A DNA stretch of 64,000 bases from Microbacterium cremeum (GTDB taxonomy: Bacteria; Actinomycetota; Actinomycetes; Actinomycetales; Microbacteriaceae). Under the pieces are notes generated by a model, which saw only the letters and a list, made by a program, of their open reading frames with translations, had not been told where the DNA came from and did no database searches. The stretch spans positions 3,100,001 to 3,164,000 of the forward strand of contig NZ_CP063812.1 in assembly GCF_015277855.1 (NCBI RefSeq). The letters are read 5' to 3'. Positions 7,997 to 16,007 of the stretch are shown one piece after another (the stretch's first letter is position 1; each line of letters opens with the position of its first letter). Both the position numbers and the translations under genes were made by a program.

Positions 7997-8590
7997 TCAG
8001 TCCTGCGGGATCACCGTCAGCACGCGGGTGGTGTACTCGAGGAACTTCCGCATGAACGTGCGCAGGAACTCCTCGGTGTCGGGCACGCTCACGGCGCCCT
8101 CGTCGTCGATCAGGTCGGGCGTGAAGTGGATGTACGCCTCGGGCGCGGTCATCTGCCGCGCGTTGAGGTAGCTCAGCGTGCTGCGCAGCGTCTGCTGCCC
8201 GACCGCGGTGCCGATCTGGCCGGACGATGCCCCGATCACGGCCGTGGGCAGGTCGGACCACGCGTTGTCGCCGTAGGGCCGGCTGCCCCAGTCGATCGCG
8301 TTCTTCAGCGCACCGGGAAGGGAGCGGTTGTACTCCGGGGTGACGAACAGGAGAGCGTCGGCCGAGCGGATCGACTCCTTGAAGTCCCGCGCCACCTGCG
8401 GATAGTCCGCGTCGAAGTCGCGGTTGTACACCGGAAGGTCGGAGTACGAGATCTCGAAGAACTCGAACTCCGGCGGGGCCACGCGCTGAAGCGCGGCCGC
8501 GAGGCGTCGATTGATCGATTCGCGCGACAGGCTGCCGATGATGACACCCACACGGTAGGGCGGTTCGTGCTGCATGATCTCGATGTCCAT
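7997..8590 (-). CDS. NADPH-dependent FMN reductase family protein
   Basis: A 197-residue flavodoxin-fold oxidoreductase that would reduce FMN, quinones or similar acceptors with NAD(P)H in the cytoplasm. Signatures: the FMN phosphate loop VGVIIGSLSRESINRRLA near the N-terminus and the family motif TPEYNRSLPGALKNAIDWGSR (about residues 78-98). Length is typical. ATG 8590 with a weak GAGG is used; a second in-frame Met five codons on is possible. A large non-coding hairpin region separates it from the ABC permease gene upstream. Confidence 0.88.
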   Translation of the reverse strand: MDIEIMQHEPPYRVGVIIGSLSRESINRRLAAALQRVAPPEFEFFEISYSDLPVYNRDFDADYPQVARDFKESIRSADALLFVTPEYNRSLPGALKNAIDWGSRPYGDNAWSDLPTAVIGASSGQIGTAVGQQTLRSTLSYLNARQMTAPEAYIHFTPDLIDDEGAVSVPDTEEFLRTFMRKFLEYTTRVLTVIPQD

Positions 8591-8640
8591 GACCTCAGCG
8601 TGCGTGCCGGCCCGGGGTTCGCGCACCCCCCTTGCGCGAC

Positions 8641-8687
8641 GGCGACGGATGCCTCAGCACGAAGCCCGTGCCGAGGCATCCGTCGCC
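8641..8687. terminator. Inverted repeat, possible terminator
   Basis: GGCGACGGATGCCTC (8641-8655) and GAGGCATCCGTCGCC (8673-8687) are perfect complements, and the loop can extend the stem (GCACG with CGTGC). The arms contain the over-represented octamer CGGATGCC/GGCATCCG. A terminator role is inferred from position after the minus-strand ABC operon; no T-run is present. Confidence 0.6.
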
Positions 8688-8790
8688 CGTCCCGCCCCGC
8701 CCCGCCCCAGCCCCCGCCTCAGCCCCTGCCCCTGCCCCAGCCCCGGCCCCCGCCCCCGCCCCAGCCTCAGCCTCAGCCCTCGCCGGTCCC
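8688..8790 (-). other. G-run-rich tract, candidate quadruplex on the minus strand
   Basis: The plus strand is runs of CCCC separated by AG, TG or G. The minus strand therefore has at least eight runs of four or more G with 1-3 nt loops, which fits a G-quadruplex. Transcription of the leftward ABC operon past its stop would place these G-runs in the RNA. Confidence 0.6.
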
Positions 8791-8795
8791 CTTCC

Positions 8796-8867
8796 AGAAC
8801 AGGTGATCTGGCGTACGCAGGACGATTCCCGGGTGGAACGTCCTGCCTTCGCCAGATCACCTGTTCT
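8796..8867. repeat. Cruciform repeat with 17-bp perfect arms
   Basis: AGAACAGGTGATCTGGC (8796-8812) and its exact complement GCCAGATCACCTGTTCT (8851-8867) enclose a second stem, CAGGACG (8817-8823) with CGTCCTG (8839-8845). It lies 47 bp after the stop of the FtsX-type permease. Confidence 0.9.
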
Positions 8868-8913
8868 CGGAAAGGGCCGGGCGTTGCGGGAAGGCGCCGA
8901 ATGTCGGCGGGGG

Positions 8914-10458
8914 TCAGTCCGCCAGGGCCTCGACGGGGGCGACGCGCGTCGCGAGCCGCGTCGGCACCACCGCCGCGACGAGCGTGAGCACGGCCGTCGC
9001 GAGGACGATGACGGCGACCGGGATCCACGGCACGGCGGGTGCGACGAGTGTCGGCGCCGAGAACGACGGCGGGATGGGCACAGCACCCAGCAGCGACTGC
9101 GCGCCCGCCCAGCCGTAGGCGATGCCGAGCACGAGTCCCGTGGCGGTGGCCGCGATCGTGACGTGGGCGGCCTCGAGCAGCACCATGCGGCGCACCTGCC
9201 CGGTCGAGACACCCAGTGCCCGCAGCAGACCGAGCTCGCGGCGCCGCTGCACGACGCCGATCGTGAGGAGGTTCACCAGGCCCACGGCCGCGATCACGGC
9301 CGAGACCGCGACCAGGCCCATCATGACGGCCGAGAAGGTGTCGATGAGCGTGTTCAGCTCGTCCGGGGCGTCGCCGCCGGCGGACATCGTCAGCACGACC
9401 TTCACCGTCTCGAGGGCGACGGCGAACATCGTCACGAGCGTGACGCCCATCACGACACCGATCGCCATGCGGCTGGAGCGCTCGGGATAGCGCAGGGCGT
9501 TCTCGGCCGCGAGGCGGGCCGTCGCCGAGCCGCCGAACATGCGGCCCACGAGCCGCAGCACCGGGGGCATCACCAGCGTCGCCCCGAGCGCGAGCCCGGT
9601 GAACGAGAAGATGCCGCCGAAGAACGCGACGATGACGCCGAGCGGCGTGATGAGCCCGAGCACGATGCCACCCGCCAGCAGCGCGGCGCCGATCGCGAAC
9701 AGCGCGATCGCGGCGCCGTTGCGGCGCCCGCGTCGTGAGACGGCGTCGTGGGATGCCTCGACCGAGCCGCCGAGCGCCTGCAGCGGCGTGACGGTGAGCA
9801 CGCGGCGTGAACCCGCCCACGCCGCCGCCCACGTCGTCAGCGCGACCACGACCGCCGGCAGCACGAGCACGGGCTGGAGCACCGCGTACTCGACATCGCC
9901 GGTGCCGAGGAGCGGTCCGGCGACGAGCACACCCGCCCACGACGCGAGGGTCCCCGCGACGAGCCCCACGCCGGCGCCGATGACGCCGACCACGAGTCCC
10001 TGCCGCGCCACCTCGGCGCGCTGCGAACGCGCGGAGGCGCCGATCAGGCGCAGCAGCGCGATGCGGCGGGTGCGGCCGGCGATGACCGTCGCGAAGGTGT
10101 TGGCGGTCACGATCGACGCCACGTAGACGGCGACCCCGATGAGCAGGACCGACAGGATCGCCAGCACGACGGCGAGGGTGCCGCTGTCGCCGATGTACGG
10201 GTCGGCGCGCATGATCGCCGCGATGTAGCCGGTGGCGCTCAGCAGGACGGCGCCGAACGCGCTGGAGATCGCGGCCACCAGGATGCTCGCGCCCATGCCG
10301 CGCTCCCGAAGCCACGCGAGAGGTGCGCGCGTCGCGGAGTCGCTCCGGGAGGAGAGGGGGGATGCCGGCGCTGCGGTGCGCGGCCGGCGCGGGTCGTCGC
10401 TCCCCGATCCGGCGGCGGGGTGCCCCGGCATCCGGCTCGTCCCGGTCGCGGTCGTCAC
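8914..10458 (-). CDS. FtsX-like ABC transporter permease (MacB/LolE class)
   Basis: A 514-residue membrane protein with two FtsX domains, as in BceB-like or antimicrobial-exporting permeases. There is a membrane segment near residues 55-80 and four-helix bundles afterwards; conserved FtsX text appears twice (RRIALLRLIGASARSQRAEVARQG and RRRELGLLRALGVSTGQVRRMVLLEA). GTG 10458 overlaps the ATPase stop as GTGA, indicating translational coupling. The first 50 residues are cytoplasmic and disordered. Together with the adjacent ATPase and two-component genes it probably forms an envelope-stress or peptide-resistance module; the substrate is unknown. Confidence 0.88.
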   Translation of the reverse strand: MTTATGTSRMPGHPAAGSGSDDPRRPRTAAPASPLSSRSDSATRAPLAWLRERGMGASILVAAISSAFGAVLLSATGYIAAIMRADPYIGDSGTLAVVLAILSVLLIGVAVYVASIVTANTFATVIAGRTRRIALLRLIGASARSQRAEVARQGLVVGVIGAGVGLVAGTLASWAGVLVAGPLLGTGDVEYAVLQPVLVLPAVVVALTTWAAAWAGSRRVLTVTPLQALGGSVEASHDAVSRRGRRNGAAIALFAIGAALLAGGIVLGLITPLGVIVAFFGGIFSFTGLALGATLVMPPVLRLVGRMFGGSATARLAAENALRYPERSSRMAIGVVMGVTLVTMFAVALETVKVVLTMSAGGDAPDELNTLIDTFSAVMMGLVAVSAVIAAVGLVNLLTIGVVQRRRELGLLRALGVSTGQVRRMVLLEAAHVTIAATATGLVLGIAYGWAGAQSLLGAVPIPPSFSAPTLVAPAVPWIPVAVIVLATAVLTLVAAVVPTRLATRVAPVEALAD

Positions 10459-11249
10459 GACGCCACCCCCGTCGCGGCGGCGACCGGCGCCGCCCCGAGC
10501 TCGGACGCCAGCATGTAGGCCGAGATCTCCTCGGCGCTCTGGCGGGGCTTGTCGGCGACGATGCGCCCGTCGCCGAGGAACAGCACGCGGTCGGCGTGCG
10601 ACGCGGCCACCGGGTCGTGCGTCACCATCGCGATGGACTGGCCGTGCTCCCGGCTCGCCACCGCGAGGAGCGCGAGCACCTCGCGCCCGGAGCGCGAATC
10701 GAGGTTGCCCGTGGGCTCGTCGGCGAACACCAGGTCGGGCGCCGTCGCGAGCGCGCGGGCGATCGCCACCCGCTGCTGCTGGCCGCCCGAGAGCTGGTGA
10801 GGACGGTGGCCGAGGCGCGAGGTGAGACCCAGGCGCTCGATCAGCCCGTCGATGCGGGCACGCTCGATCGCCGTCGGGCGACGCCCGTCCAGGTCGAACG
10901 GCAGGAGGATGTTGCCGAGCGCGTCGAGGGTCGGCACGAGGTTGAACGCCTGGAAGACGAAGCCGACGCGGCGCCGGCGCAGCACGGTCAGCTCGAGGTC
11001 GGAGAGCCCGGTGATGTCGGTGTCGCCGATCCACGCGCGCCCGCTCGTCGGCGCGTCGAGCCCGGCCATGATGTGCATGAGGGTCGACTTGCCCGAACCC
11101 GACGGCCCCATGATCGCGGTGAACTCGCCGCGGCGGATGCCGACGCTGACGCCGTCGAGGGCGCGCACCGTGCTCTCGCCGGTTCCGTAGGTCTTCGTGA
11201 GCTGCTGCACCCGGGCCGCCAGGCCCAGGTCTGTCGATGAGAGTTCCAT
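10455..11249 (-). CDS. ABC transporter ATP-binding protein (LolD/MacB class)
   Basis: A 264-residue ATPase that would power the FtsX-like permease it overlaps. Walker A is GPSGSGKST (about residues 48-56), signature LSGGQQQRVAIARAL, Walker B DLVFADEPTGNLDS with the ADEPTGNLD text diagnostic of the MacB/LolD/BceA branch, and switch histidine in VTHDP. The 143 bp upstream, after the response-regulator gene, could hold its own promoter, so this pair may be the regulon of the two-component system. Confidence 0.93.
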   Translation of the reverse strand: MELSSTDLGLAARVQQLTKTYGTGESTVRALDGVSVGIRRGEFTAIMGPSGSGKSTLMHIMAGLDAPTSGRAWIGDTDITGLSDLELTVLRRRRVGFVFQAFNLVPTLDALGNILLPFDLDGRRPTAIERARIDGLIERLGLTSRLGHRPHQLSGGQQQRVAIARALATAPDLVFADEPTGNLDSRSGREVLALLAVASREHGQSIAMVTHDPVAASHADRVLFLGDGRIVADKPRQSAEEISAYMLASELGAAPVAAATGVAS

Positions 11250-11392
11250 GCCTTCGACGGTATGGACGACCCGGTGTCGCGCGCGTCGCCCGTCAGAGGC
11301 ATCCGTCTACATCGGAAGGATGACTCGCGCCTCCCTCTCGCGTCAGCCCTTCATCGCGCACACCGCGTGCGGCGACGAGGGGCGTCGGCCGG

Positions 11393-12031
11393 CTACGTCA
11401 GGCCGTGCTCGAAGGCGAAGACCACGAGCTGCACGCGGTCGCGCAGCGACAGCTTCGTGAGGATGCGGCTGATGTGCGTCTTCACCGTGGCCTCCGAGAG
11501 GTACTCGCGCGCGGCGATCTCGGCGTTCGAGAGCCCGCGGGCGGCGAGCGCGAAGATCTCGCGCTCGCGCTCGGTCAGCCCCGCGTACGCGGGTGGCACC
11601 GGCGCCGGCGCGGCGCCTGCGAAGTGGGCGAACAGGTCACGGGTGGCGGATGCCGCGATCACGGCCGAGCCGGAATGCACCGTGCGGATCGCCGCGAGCA
11701 GGAACTCGGGGTCGGCGTCCTTCAGCAGGAAGCCGCTCGCCCCCTGCCGGATCGCGCGCGCGGCGGCCTCGTCGAGGTCGAACGTCGTGAGCATGACGAT
11801 GCGCGGCGGCTCGGCATCCGTCAGCAGCTCCGCGGTCGCGGCGAGCCCGTCCATGACCGGCATGCGGATGTCCATGAGGACGACGTCCGGCCGCGCCGCG
11901 CGCACCACGTCGAGCGCTTGACGTCCATCGGATGCCTCGGCCACGACCTCGAGGTCGGGCTGCGAGTCGACGAGCATGCGGATCCCGGCGCGGAACAGCG
12001 CCTGGTCGTCGACGAGCGCGACGCGGATCAT
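11393..12031 (-). CDS. NarL/LuxR-family response regulator
   Basis: A 212-residue transcription factor. The receiver domain has acidic residues D8/D9 and phosphoacceptor D54 (LMDIRMPVMDG). The C-terminal GerE helix-turn-helix is complete (LTEREREIFALAARGLSNAEIA ... SEATVKTHISRILTKLSLRDR). It overlaps the upstream kinase gene as ATGA, so the two are co-translated partners. Likely target: the ABC exporter encoded 143 bp downstream, as in LiaRS/BceRS-type arrangements. Confidence 0.93.
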   Translation of the reverse strand: MIRVALVDDQALFRAGIRMLVDSQPDLEVVAEASDGRQALDVVRAARPDVVLMDIRMPVMDGLAATAELLTDAEPPRIVMLTTFDLDEAAARAIRQGASGFLLKDADPEFLLAAIRTVHSGSAVIAASATRDLFAHFAGAAPAPVPPAYAGLTEREREIFALAARGLSNAEIAAREYLSEATVKTHISRILTKLSLRDRVQLVVFAFEHGLT

Positions 12032-13266
12032 GCGGAGGCTCCGATCGGGATCACGGCCGAGACGAGGAACGACCCACCGGGGTGGGCACCCGCCTCCAGC
12101 CGGCCGCCGGCCAGCTGAGCCCGCTCGCGCATGCCGATGATGCCGTGTCCGCGGGCCGGGTCGGCGCCGGTCGGCGCGCGCTCGGCGAGCCCGTTGCGGA
12201 CGGCGACCTCGACGCGGTCCGGGTACCACGACAGGCGCACGTCCACCGGTTTCCCGGGAGCGCCGTGGCGCAGGGCGTTCGTGAGCGCCTCCTGCAGGAT
12301 GCGGTACACCGCGAGTTGTGCCGCGGCCGGCGGCGCTCCGGGCGGCACGGGGTCGACGTCGACCCGCAGCGGCACGCCCGCTGCGCGCACCTGCGCGTAC
12401 AGCGCCTCGAGATCGGCGAGGGTCGGCTGCGGGCCGTCGCTCTGGCTGTGACGCAGCTGCGTCAGCAGCAGGCGCACGTCGGCGAGGGCGGCGCCGGCAG
12501 TGCTCGAGATCGTCTCGAGCGCCGCCGCCGCAGCCGCCGGATCGGCGGCCGCCGCGTAGCGCGCGCCGTTCGCCTGCGCGATCACGACGGTGAGCGAATG
12601 CGCCACGACGTCGTGCATGTCCCGGGCGATGCGCACACGCTCCTGCTCGGCGATCGCCTCGGACTCGGCGCGCTGCTGCGCCTCGCGGGTCTCGCGCGCT
12701 CGCACGGCGCTGCGCACGAGCGCGCCGATGGTCCACGACAGGCCGAGCGCGAAGCCCGCCGCGACCAGCATGAGCAGGGCGGAGGGGATGGCATCCCACG
12801 ACGGCATCCCGTTCGCGAAGCCGGGGCCGGCCATGAGGTAGACCGTGATCACGAGCGCGCCCACGACGGTCGAGGCGAGGCCGGCGCGCGACACCCCGCG
12901 CGAGCCGTAGGCCGCCGTCGTGTACAGGACCGCGAAGATGGCGAGGTCCGAGAAGCTGGGCGAGCGGCCCAGCGCGATCTGCACCAGGGCGCCGGCCCAC
13001 GCCAGGCCCAGCGCGAGCGCCGGCGACAGCCGTCGCATGGCGAGCGCGCCGCTGAACAGGAGGGCGGTGACGAACGCGGACAGCATCCTCCACGCGTCGG
13101 CCGACGGGGAGCCCGTGCCCAGGTAGCCCCCGCCCATCACCGCTTCGACCGGCGTCGCGACGAGGAAGAAGACCACCGCGAGCCCGACGTCGACGACGAG
13201 CTGGTAGGGCTTCATGCGGCGGAACACCGTTTCACGGTACGCGAGACCGCGTGCCCCGGCATCCAT
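12028..13266 (-). CDS. Sensor histidine kinase (HisKA_3 type)
   Basis: A 412-residue membrane kinase, partner of the overlapping response regulator. The N-terminal half has about five or six membrane segments with hardly any extracytoplasmic loop, so it may sense within the membrane or through the ABC permease. The dimerisation helix ERVRIARDMHDVVAHSLTVVIAQA holds the phosphorylated His. The ATPase domain has the N-box ILQEALTNALRHG and the G-box GHGIIGMRERAQLAGG. No ribosome site is visible; GATACAT lies 6 bases before ATG 13266, suggesting a leaderless start, though Met18 (13215) is an alternative. Confidence 0.88.
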   Translation of the reverse strand: MDAGARGLAYRETVFRRMKPYQLVVDVGLAVVFFLVATPVEAVMGGGYLGTGSPSADAWRMLSAFVTALLFSGALAMRRLSPALALGLAWAGALVQIALGRSPSFSDLAIFAVLYTTAAYGSRGVSRAGLASTVVGALVITVYLMAGPGFANGMPSWDAIPSALLMLVAAGFALGLSWTIGALVRSAVRARETREAQQRAESEAIAEQERVRIARDMHDVVAHSLTVVIAQANGARYAAAADPAAAAAALETISSTAGAALADVRLLLTQLRHSQSDGPQPTLADLEALYAQVRAAGVPLRVDVDPVPPGAPPAAAQLAVYRILQEALTNALRHGAPGKPVDVRLSWYPDRVEVAVRNGLAERAPTGADPARGHGIIGMRERAQLAGGRLEAGAHPGGSFLVSAVIPIGASA

Positions 13267-13315
13267 CGCGAGATGTATCCGGGCGTCACCTGCTTAAGGT
13301 CTGCCGGGCCGACCA

Positions 13316-13344
13316 TTGCCTCCCGGGCCGGGAGGCTTTACTGT
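13316..13344 (+). promoter_or_regulatory. Promoter of the pyrimidine-type operon with a palindrome in its spacer
   Basis: TTGCCT (13316-13321) and TACTGT (13339-13344) are separated by exactly 17 bp, a good vegetative sigma-factor promoter. The 19-bp palindrome GCCTCCCGGGCCGGGAGGC (13318-13336) fills the spacer and overlaps the -35 box. A bound repressor would block polymerase. The binding protein is unknown. The predicted leader is about 115 nt, with a small GGTCC/GGACC hairpin near 13430. Confidence 0.75.
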
Positions 13345-13467
13345 CGCGTCACAGGGCGAAACCGACGGGAAATGTCGGGTCGACAGGATCAGGGAACGGG
13401 GCTGCTCCATCGATCCCACCCCGTCGGTCCCGCCCGGAGGGACCCAGCCAAGGACGGACGGAGAACC

Positions 13468-14316
13468 ATGACCACGGTACGCGCGGCCATTTCGCAGACC
13501 ACCTGGACCGGCGACAAGGAGTCGATGCTCGACAAGCACGAAGGGTTCGCGCGGGATGCCGCAGCCCAGGACGCGCAGGTCGTGTGCTTCCAGGAGCTGT
13601 TCTACGGCCCGTACTTCGGGATCACGCAGGACAAGAAGTACTACCGGTTCGCAGAGCCCGCCGACGGACCCATCGTGCAGCGCTTCGCCGCGGTGGCGAA
13701 GGAGCTCGGCATCGTGATGGTGCTGCCGATCTACGAAGAGGCCGAGACCGGGGTCTACTACAACACCTCGGTGCTCGTCGACGCCGACGGGAGCATCCTC
13801 GGCAAGTACCGGAAGCACCACCTGCCGCACCTCGACCGGTTCTGGGAGAAGTTCTACTTCCGCCCCGGCAACCTCGGCTACCCGGTGTTCGAGACGGCCG
13901 TGGGGCGCGTCGGCATGTACATCTGCTACGACCGGCACTTCCCCGAAGGATGGCGCGAGCTCGGCCTCGCCGATGCCCACATGGTCTTCAACCCCAACGC
14001 CACCAAGCCCGGCCTGTCGAACCGGCTGTGGGAGGTCGAAGGCCCGGCCGCCGCGGTCGCGAACGGCTACTTCGTGCTGCAGCCGAACCGCGTCGGACGC
14101 GAGGACAACGAGTACGGAGACCTCGCCGTCGACTTCTACGGCACGAGCCAGGTGATCGACCCGCGCGGCAACTTCGTCGGCGAACGCGGCTCGGGCGAGC
14201 ACGAGGAGCTGCTGGTGCGCGACCTCGACCTGGAGATGGTGCGCGAGATGCGCGACGACTGGCAGTTCTACCGCGACCGGCGCCCCGACTCCTACACGAA
14301 GATCGCGAAGCCGTGA
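13468..14316 (+). CDS. Probable beta-ureidopropionase (carbon-nitrogen hydrolase)
   Basis: A 282-residue nitrilase-superfamily amidase. Its likely reaction is N-carbamoyl-beta-alanine to beta-alanine plus CO2 and ammonia, the last hydrolytic step of reductive pyrimidine degradation. The catalytic triad is clear: Glu43 (CFQELFYGPYFG), Lys116 (KYRKHHLPH) and Cys153 (YICYDRHFPEGWRELG). The stretch FYGPYFGITQDKKYYRFAEP is typical of bacterial beta-ureidopropionases. ATG 13468 follows GGAGA. It opens the operon and precedes the dihydropyrimidinase gene, which supports the pathway. N-carbamoylputrescine amidase is the main alternative. Confidence 0.85.
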   Translation: MTTVRAAISQTTWTGDKESMLDKHEGFARDAAAQDAQVVCFQELFYGPYFGITQDKKYYRFAEPADGPIVQRFAAVAKELGIVMVLPIYEEAETGVYYNTSVLVDADGSILGKYRKHHLPHLDRFWEKFYFRPGNLGYPVFETAVGRVGMYICYDRHFPEGWRELGLADAHMVFNPNATKPGLSNRLWEVEGPAAAVANGYFVLQPNRVGREDNEYGDLAVDFYGTSQVIDPRGNFVGERGSGEHEELLVRDLDLEMVREMRDDWQFYRDRRPDSYTKIAKP

Positions 14317-14325
14317 TGGAGCCAT

Positions 14326-14422
14326 CGGTCGTTGAGCGAGCGAAGCGAGACGAAACGCCCGAGACCTGCGAGGTGAGCTCGGCGCGTTTCGTCTCGTCGC
14401 TTCGCTCCTCGCTCAACGACCG
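14326..14422. repeat. Dispersed palindromic repeat, complete inverted pair
   Basis: The left arm (14327-14358) reads CGGTCGTTGAGCGAGCGAAG and ends GAGACGAAACG; the right arm (14384-14422) is its near complement ending CTCAACGACCG. Together they make a stem of about 30 bp inside the operon, between the ureidopropionase and dihydropyrimidinase genes, and end just before the ribosome site of the latter. Confidence 0.92.
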
Positions 14423-14443
14423 GGTGGAGAGGAGAACCACGCA

Positions 14444-15877
14444 ATGACCACCACACTCATCAAGGGCGGGACCGTCGTCTCGGCGACAGGGCGGGGCGAG
14501 GCCGACGTGCTCATCGACGGCGAGACCATCGCCGCGGTGCTCGCACCCGGCTCGCAGCTGCTGGGGACGGATGTCGCAGCATCCGTCGACACCGTCGTCG
14601 ACGCGACCGGCAAGTACGTCATCCCCGGCGGGATCGACGCGCACACCCATATGGAGCTGCCCTTCGGCGGCACCAACGCGTCCGACACGTTCGAGACCGG
14701 AACCCGCGCGGCGGCGTGGGGCGGCACGACGACCATCATCGACTTCGCGGTGCAGCGCTATGGCGAGCGCGTGCAGGACGGACTGGCCGCGTGGCACGAC
14801 AAGGCCGCGGGCAACTGCGCGATCGACTACGGCTTCCACCAGATCGTCGGCGGCATCGACGACGACTCGCTCGCGGCGATGCGCGGGCTCCTCGACGAGG
14901 GCATCTCGAGCTTCAAGCTCTTCATGGCGTACCCGGGCGTGTTCTACTCCGACGACGCCCAGGTGCTGAAGGCGATGCAGGTCTCGGCCGAGACCGGCCT
15001 GCTCACGATGATGCACGCCGAGAACGGCCCGGCCATCGACGTCCTCGCCGCGCAGTTGGCCGAGGTGGGCAAGAAGGCGCCGTACTATCACGGCATCGCC
15101 CGCGCCTGGCAGCTCGAGGAGGAGGCGACCCACCGGGCGATCATGCTCGCGAACCTCACCGGGGCGCCGCTGTACACCGTGCACGTCAGTGCGAAGCAGG
15201 CGGTCGAGCAGATCGCATGGGCGCGCGACCAGGGCTGGAACGTGTTCGGCGAGACCTGCCCGCAGTACCTCTACCTCTCGCTCGAGGAGCAGCTCGGCGC
15301 ATTCAGCGAGGAGTGGGGGCAGTTCGAGGGCGCCAAGTGGGTGTGCTCGACGCCGCTGCGCAGCCGCACCGAGGGACATCAGCACCACATGTGGCAGGCG
15401 CTGCGCACCAACGACATCCAGATGGTCTCGACCGACCACTGCCCGTTCTGCATGAAGGGCCAGAAGGAGCTGGGGCTCGACGACTTCCGCGCGATCCCGA
15501 ACGGGATCGGCGGGGTCGAGCACCGCATGGACCTCATGTACCAGGGCGTGGTGACCGGCAAGCTCACCCTCGAGCGGTGGGTCGAGCTCACGAGCACCAC
15601 GCCGGCGCGCATGTTCGGCCTGTACGGCCGCAAGGGCGTGATCCAGCCCGGCGCGGACGGCGACGTCGTCGTCTACGACCCGCACGGCCACACCACGATC
15701 TCCGCGGCATCCCACCACATGAACATGGACCACTCCGCGTGGGAGGGCTTCGAGATCGACGGCCACGTCGACACCGTGCTCTCGCGCGGCAAGGTGATCG
15801 TCGACGGCGGCACATACCTCGGCGCCAAGGGCGACGGCCGGTTCCTCAAGCGCGGCCTCAGCCAGTACCTGACATGA
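14444..15877 (+). CDS. hydA: Dihydropyrimidinase / D-hydantoinase
   Basis: A 477-residue cyclic amidohydrolase opening 5,6-dihydrouracil or dihydrothymine (or hydantoins) to the N-carbamoyl amino acid. Metal ligands are visible: His67/His69 in GIDAHTHME, the carbamylated lysine in SSFKLFMAYPG (about residue 160), the histidines of MMHAENG and TVHVS, and the Asp of STDHCPF. Length is typical. ATG 14444 follows GGAGAGGAGAA. Its product is the substrate of the amidase encoded just upstream, and an uptake system follows, so a catabolic role is likely. Confidence 0.93.
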   Translation: MTTTLIKGGTVVSATGRGEADVLIDGETIAAVLAPGSQLLGTDVAASVDTVVDATGKYVIPGGIDAHTHMELPFGGTNASDTFETGTRAAAWGGTTTIIDFAVQRYGERVQDGLAAWHDKAAGNCAIDYGFHQIVGGIDDDSLAAMRGLLDEGISSFKLFMAYPGVFYSDDAQVLKAMQVSAETGLLTMMHAENGPAIDVLAAQLAEVGKKAPYYHGIARAWQLEEEATHRAIMLANLTGAPLYTVHVSAKQAVEQIAWARDQGWNVFGETCPQYLYLSLEEQLGAFSEEWGQFEGAKWVCSTPLRSRTEGHQHHMWQALRTNDIQMVSTDHCPFCMKGQKELGLDDFRAIPNGIGGVEHRMDLMYQGVVTGKLTLERWVELTSTTPARMFGLYGRKGVIQPGADGDVVVYDPHGHTTISAASHHMNMDHSAWEGFEIDGHVDTVLSRGKVIVDGGTYLGAKGDGRFLKRGLSQYLT

Positions 15878-15888
15878 CAACCTCGCCG

Positions 15889-15988
15889 CGTTTCGTCTCG
15901 CTTCGCCCGCTCAACGACCGGGACCCCTCGGTCGACGACCGGGACCCCTCGGTCGTTGAGCGAGGAGCGCAGCGACGAGACGAAACGC
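15889..15988. repeat. Dispersed palindromic repeat, complete inverted pair
   Basis: The right-type arm (CGTTTCGTCTCGCTTCGCCC ... CAACGACCG, 15889-15920) faces a left-type arm (GGTCGTTGAGCGAGGAGCGC ... GAGACGAAACG, 15951-15987). Between them GACCGGGACCCCTCGGTCG is duplicated. It separates the dihydropyrimidinase and LLM oxidoreductase genes and ends before the latter's ribosome site. Confidence 0.92.
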
Positions 15989-16007
15989 CCCCGAACTAGG
16001 AGCACAC

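Larger units (their letters stand above)
8591..8913. other. Gene-free interval with two hairpins and a G/C-skewed tract
   Basis: No gene is supported here. It holds, left to right, a 15-bp inverted repeat (8641-8687), an almost pure C/CAG/CTG tract (about 8688-8790), and a cruciform with 17-bp arms (8796-8867). It is the 3' side of the permease operon and the 5' side of the FMN reductase gene. Confidence 0.8.

Noticed and set aside
13345..13467. Riboswitch in the leader of the pyrimidine-type operon
   Set aside because: Only a small GGTCC/GGACC hairpin is visible and no known riboswitch core was recognised; the leader looks too short and unstructured to claim one.
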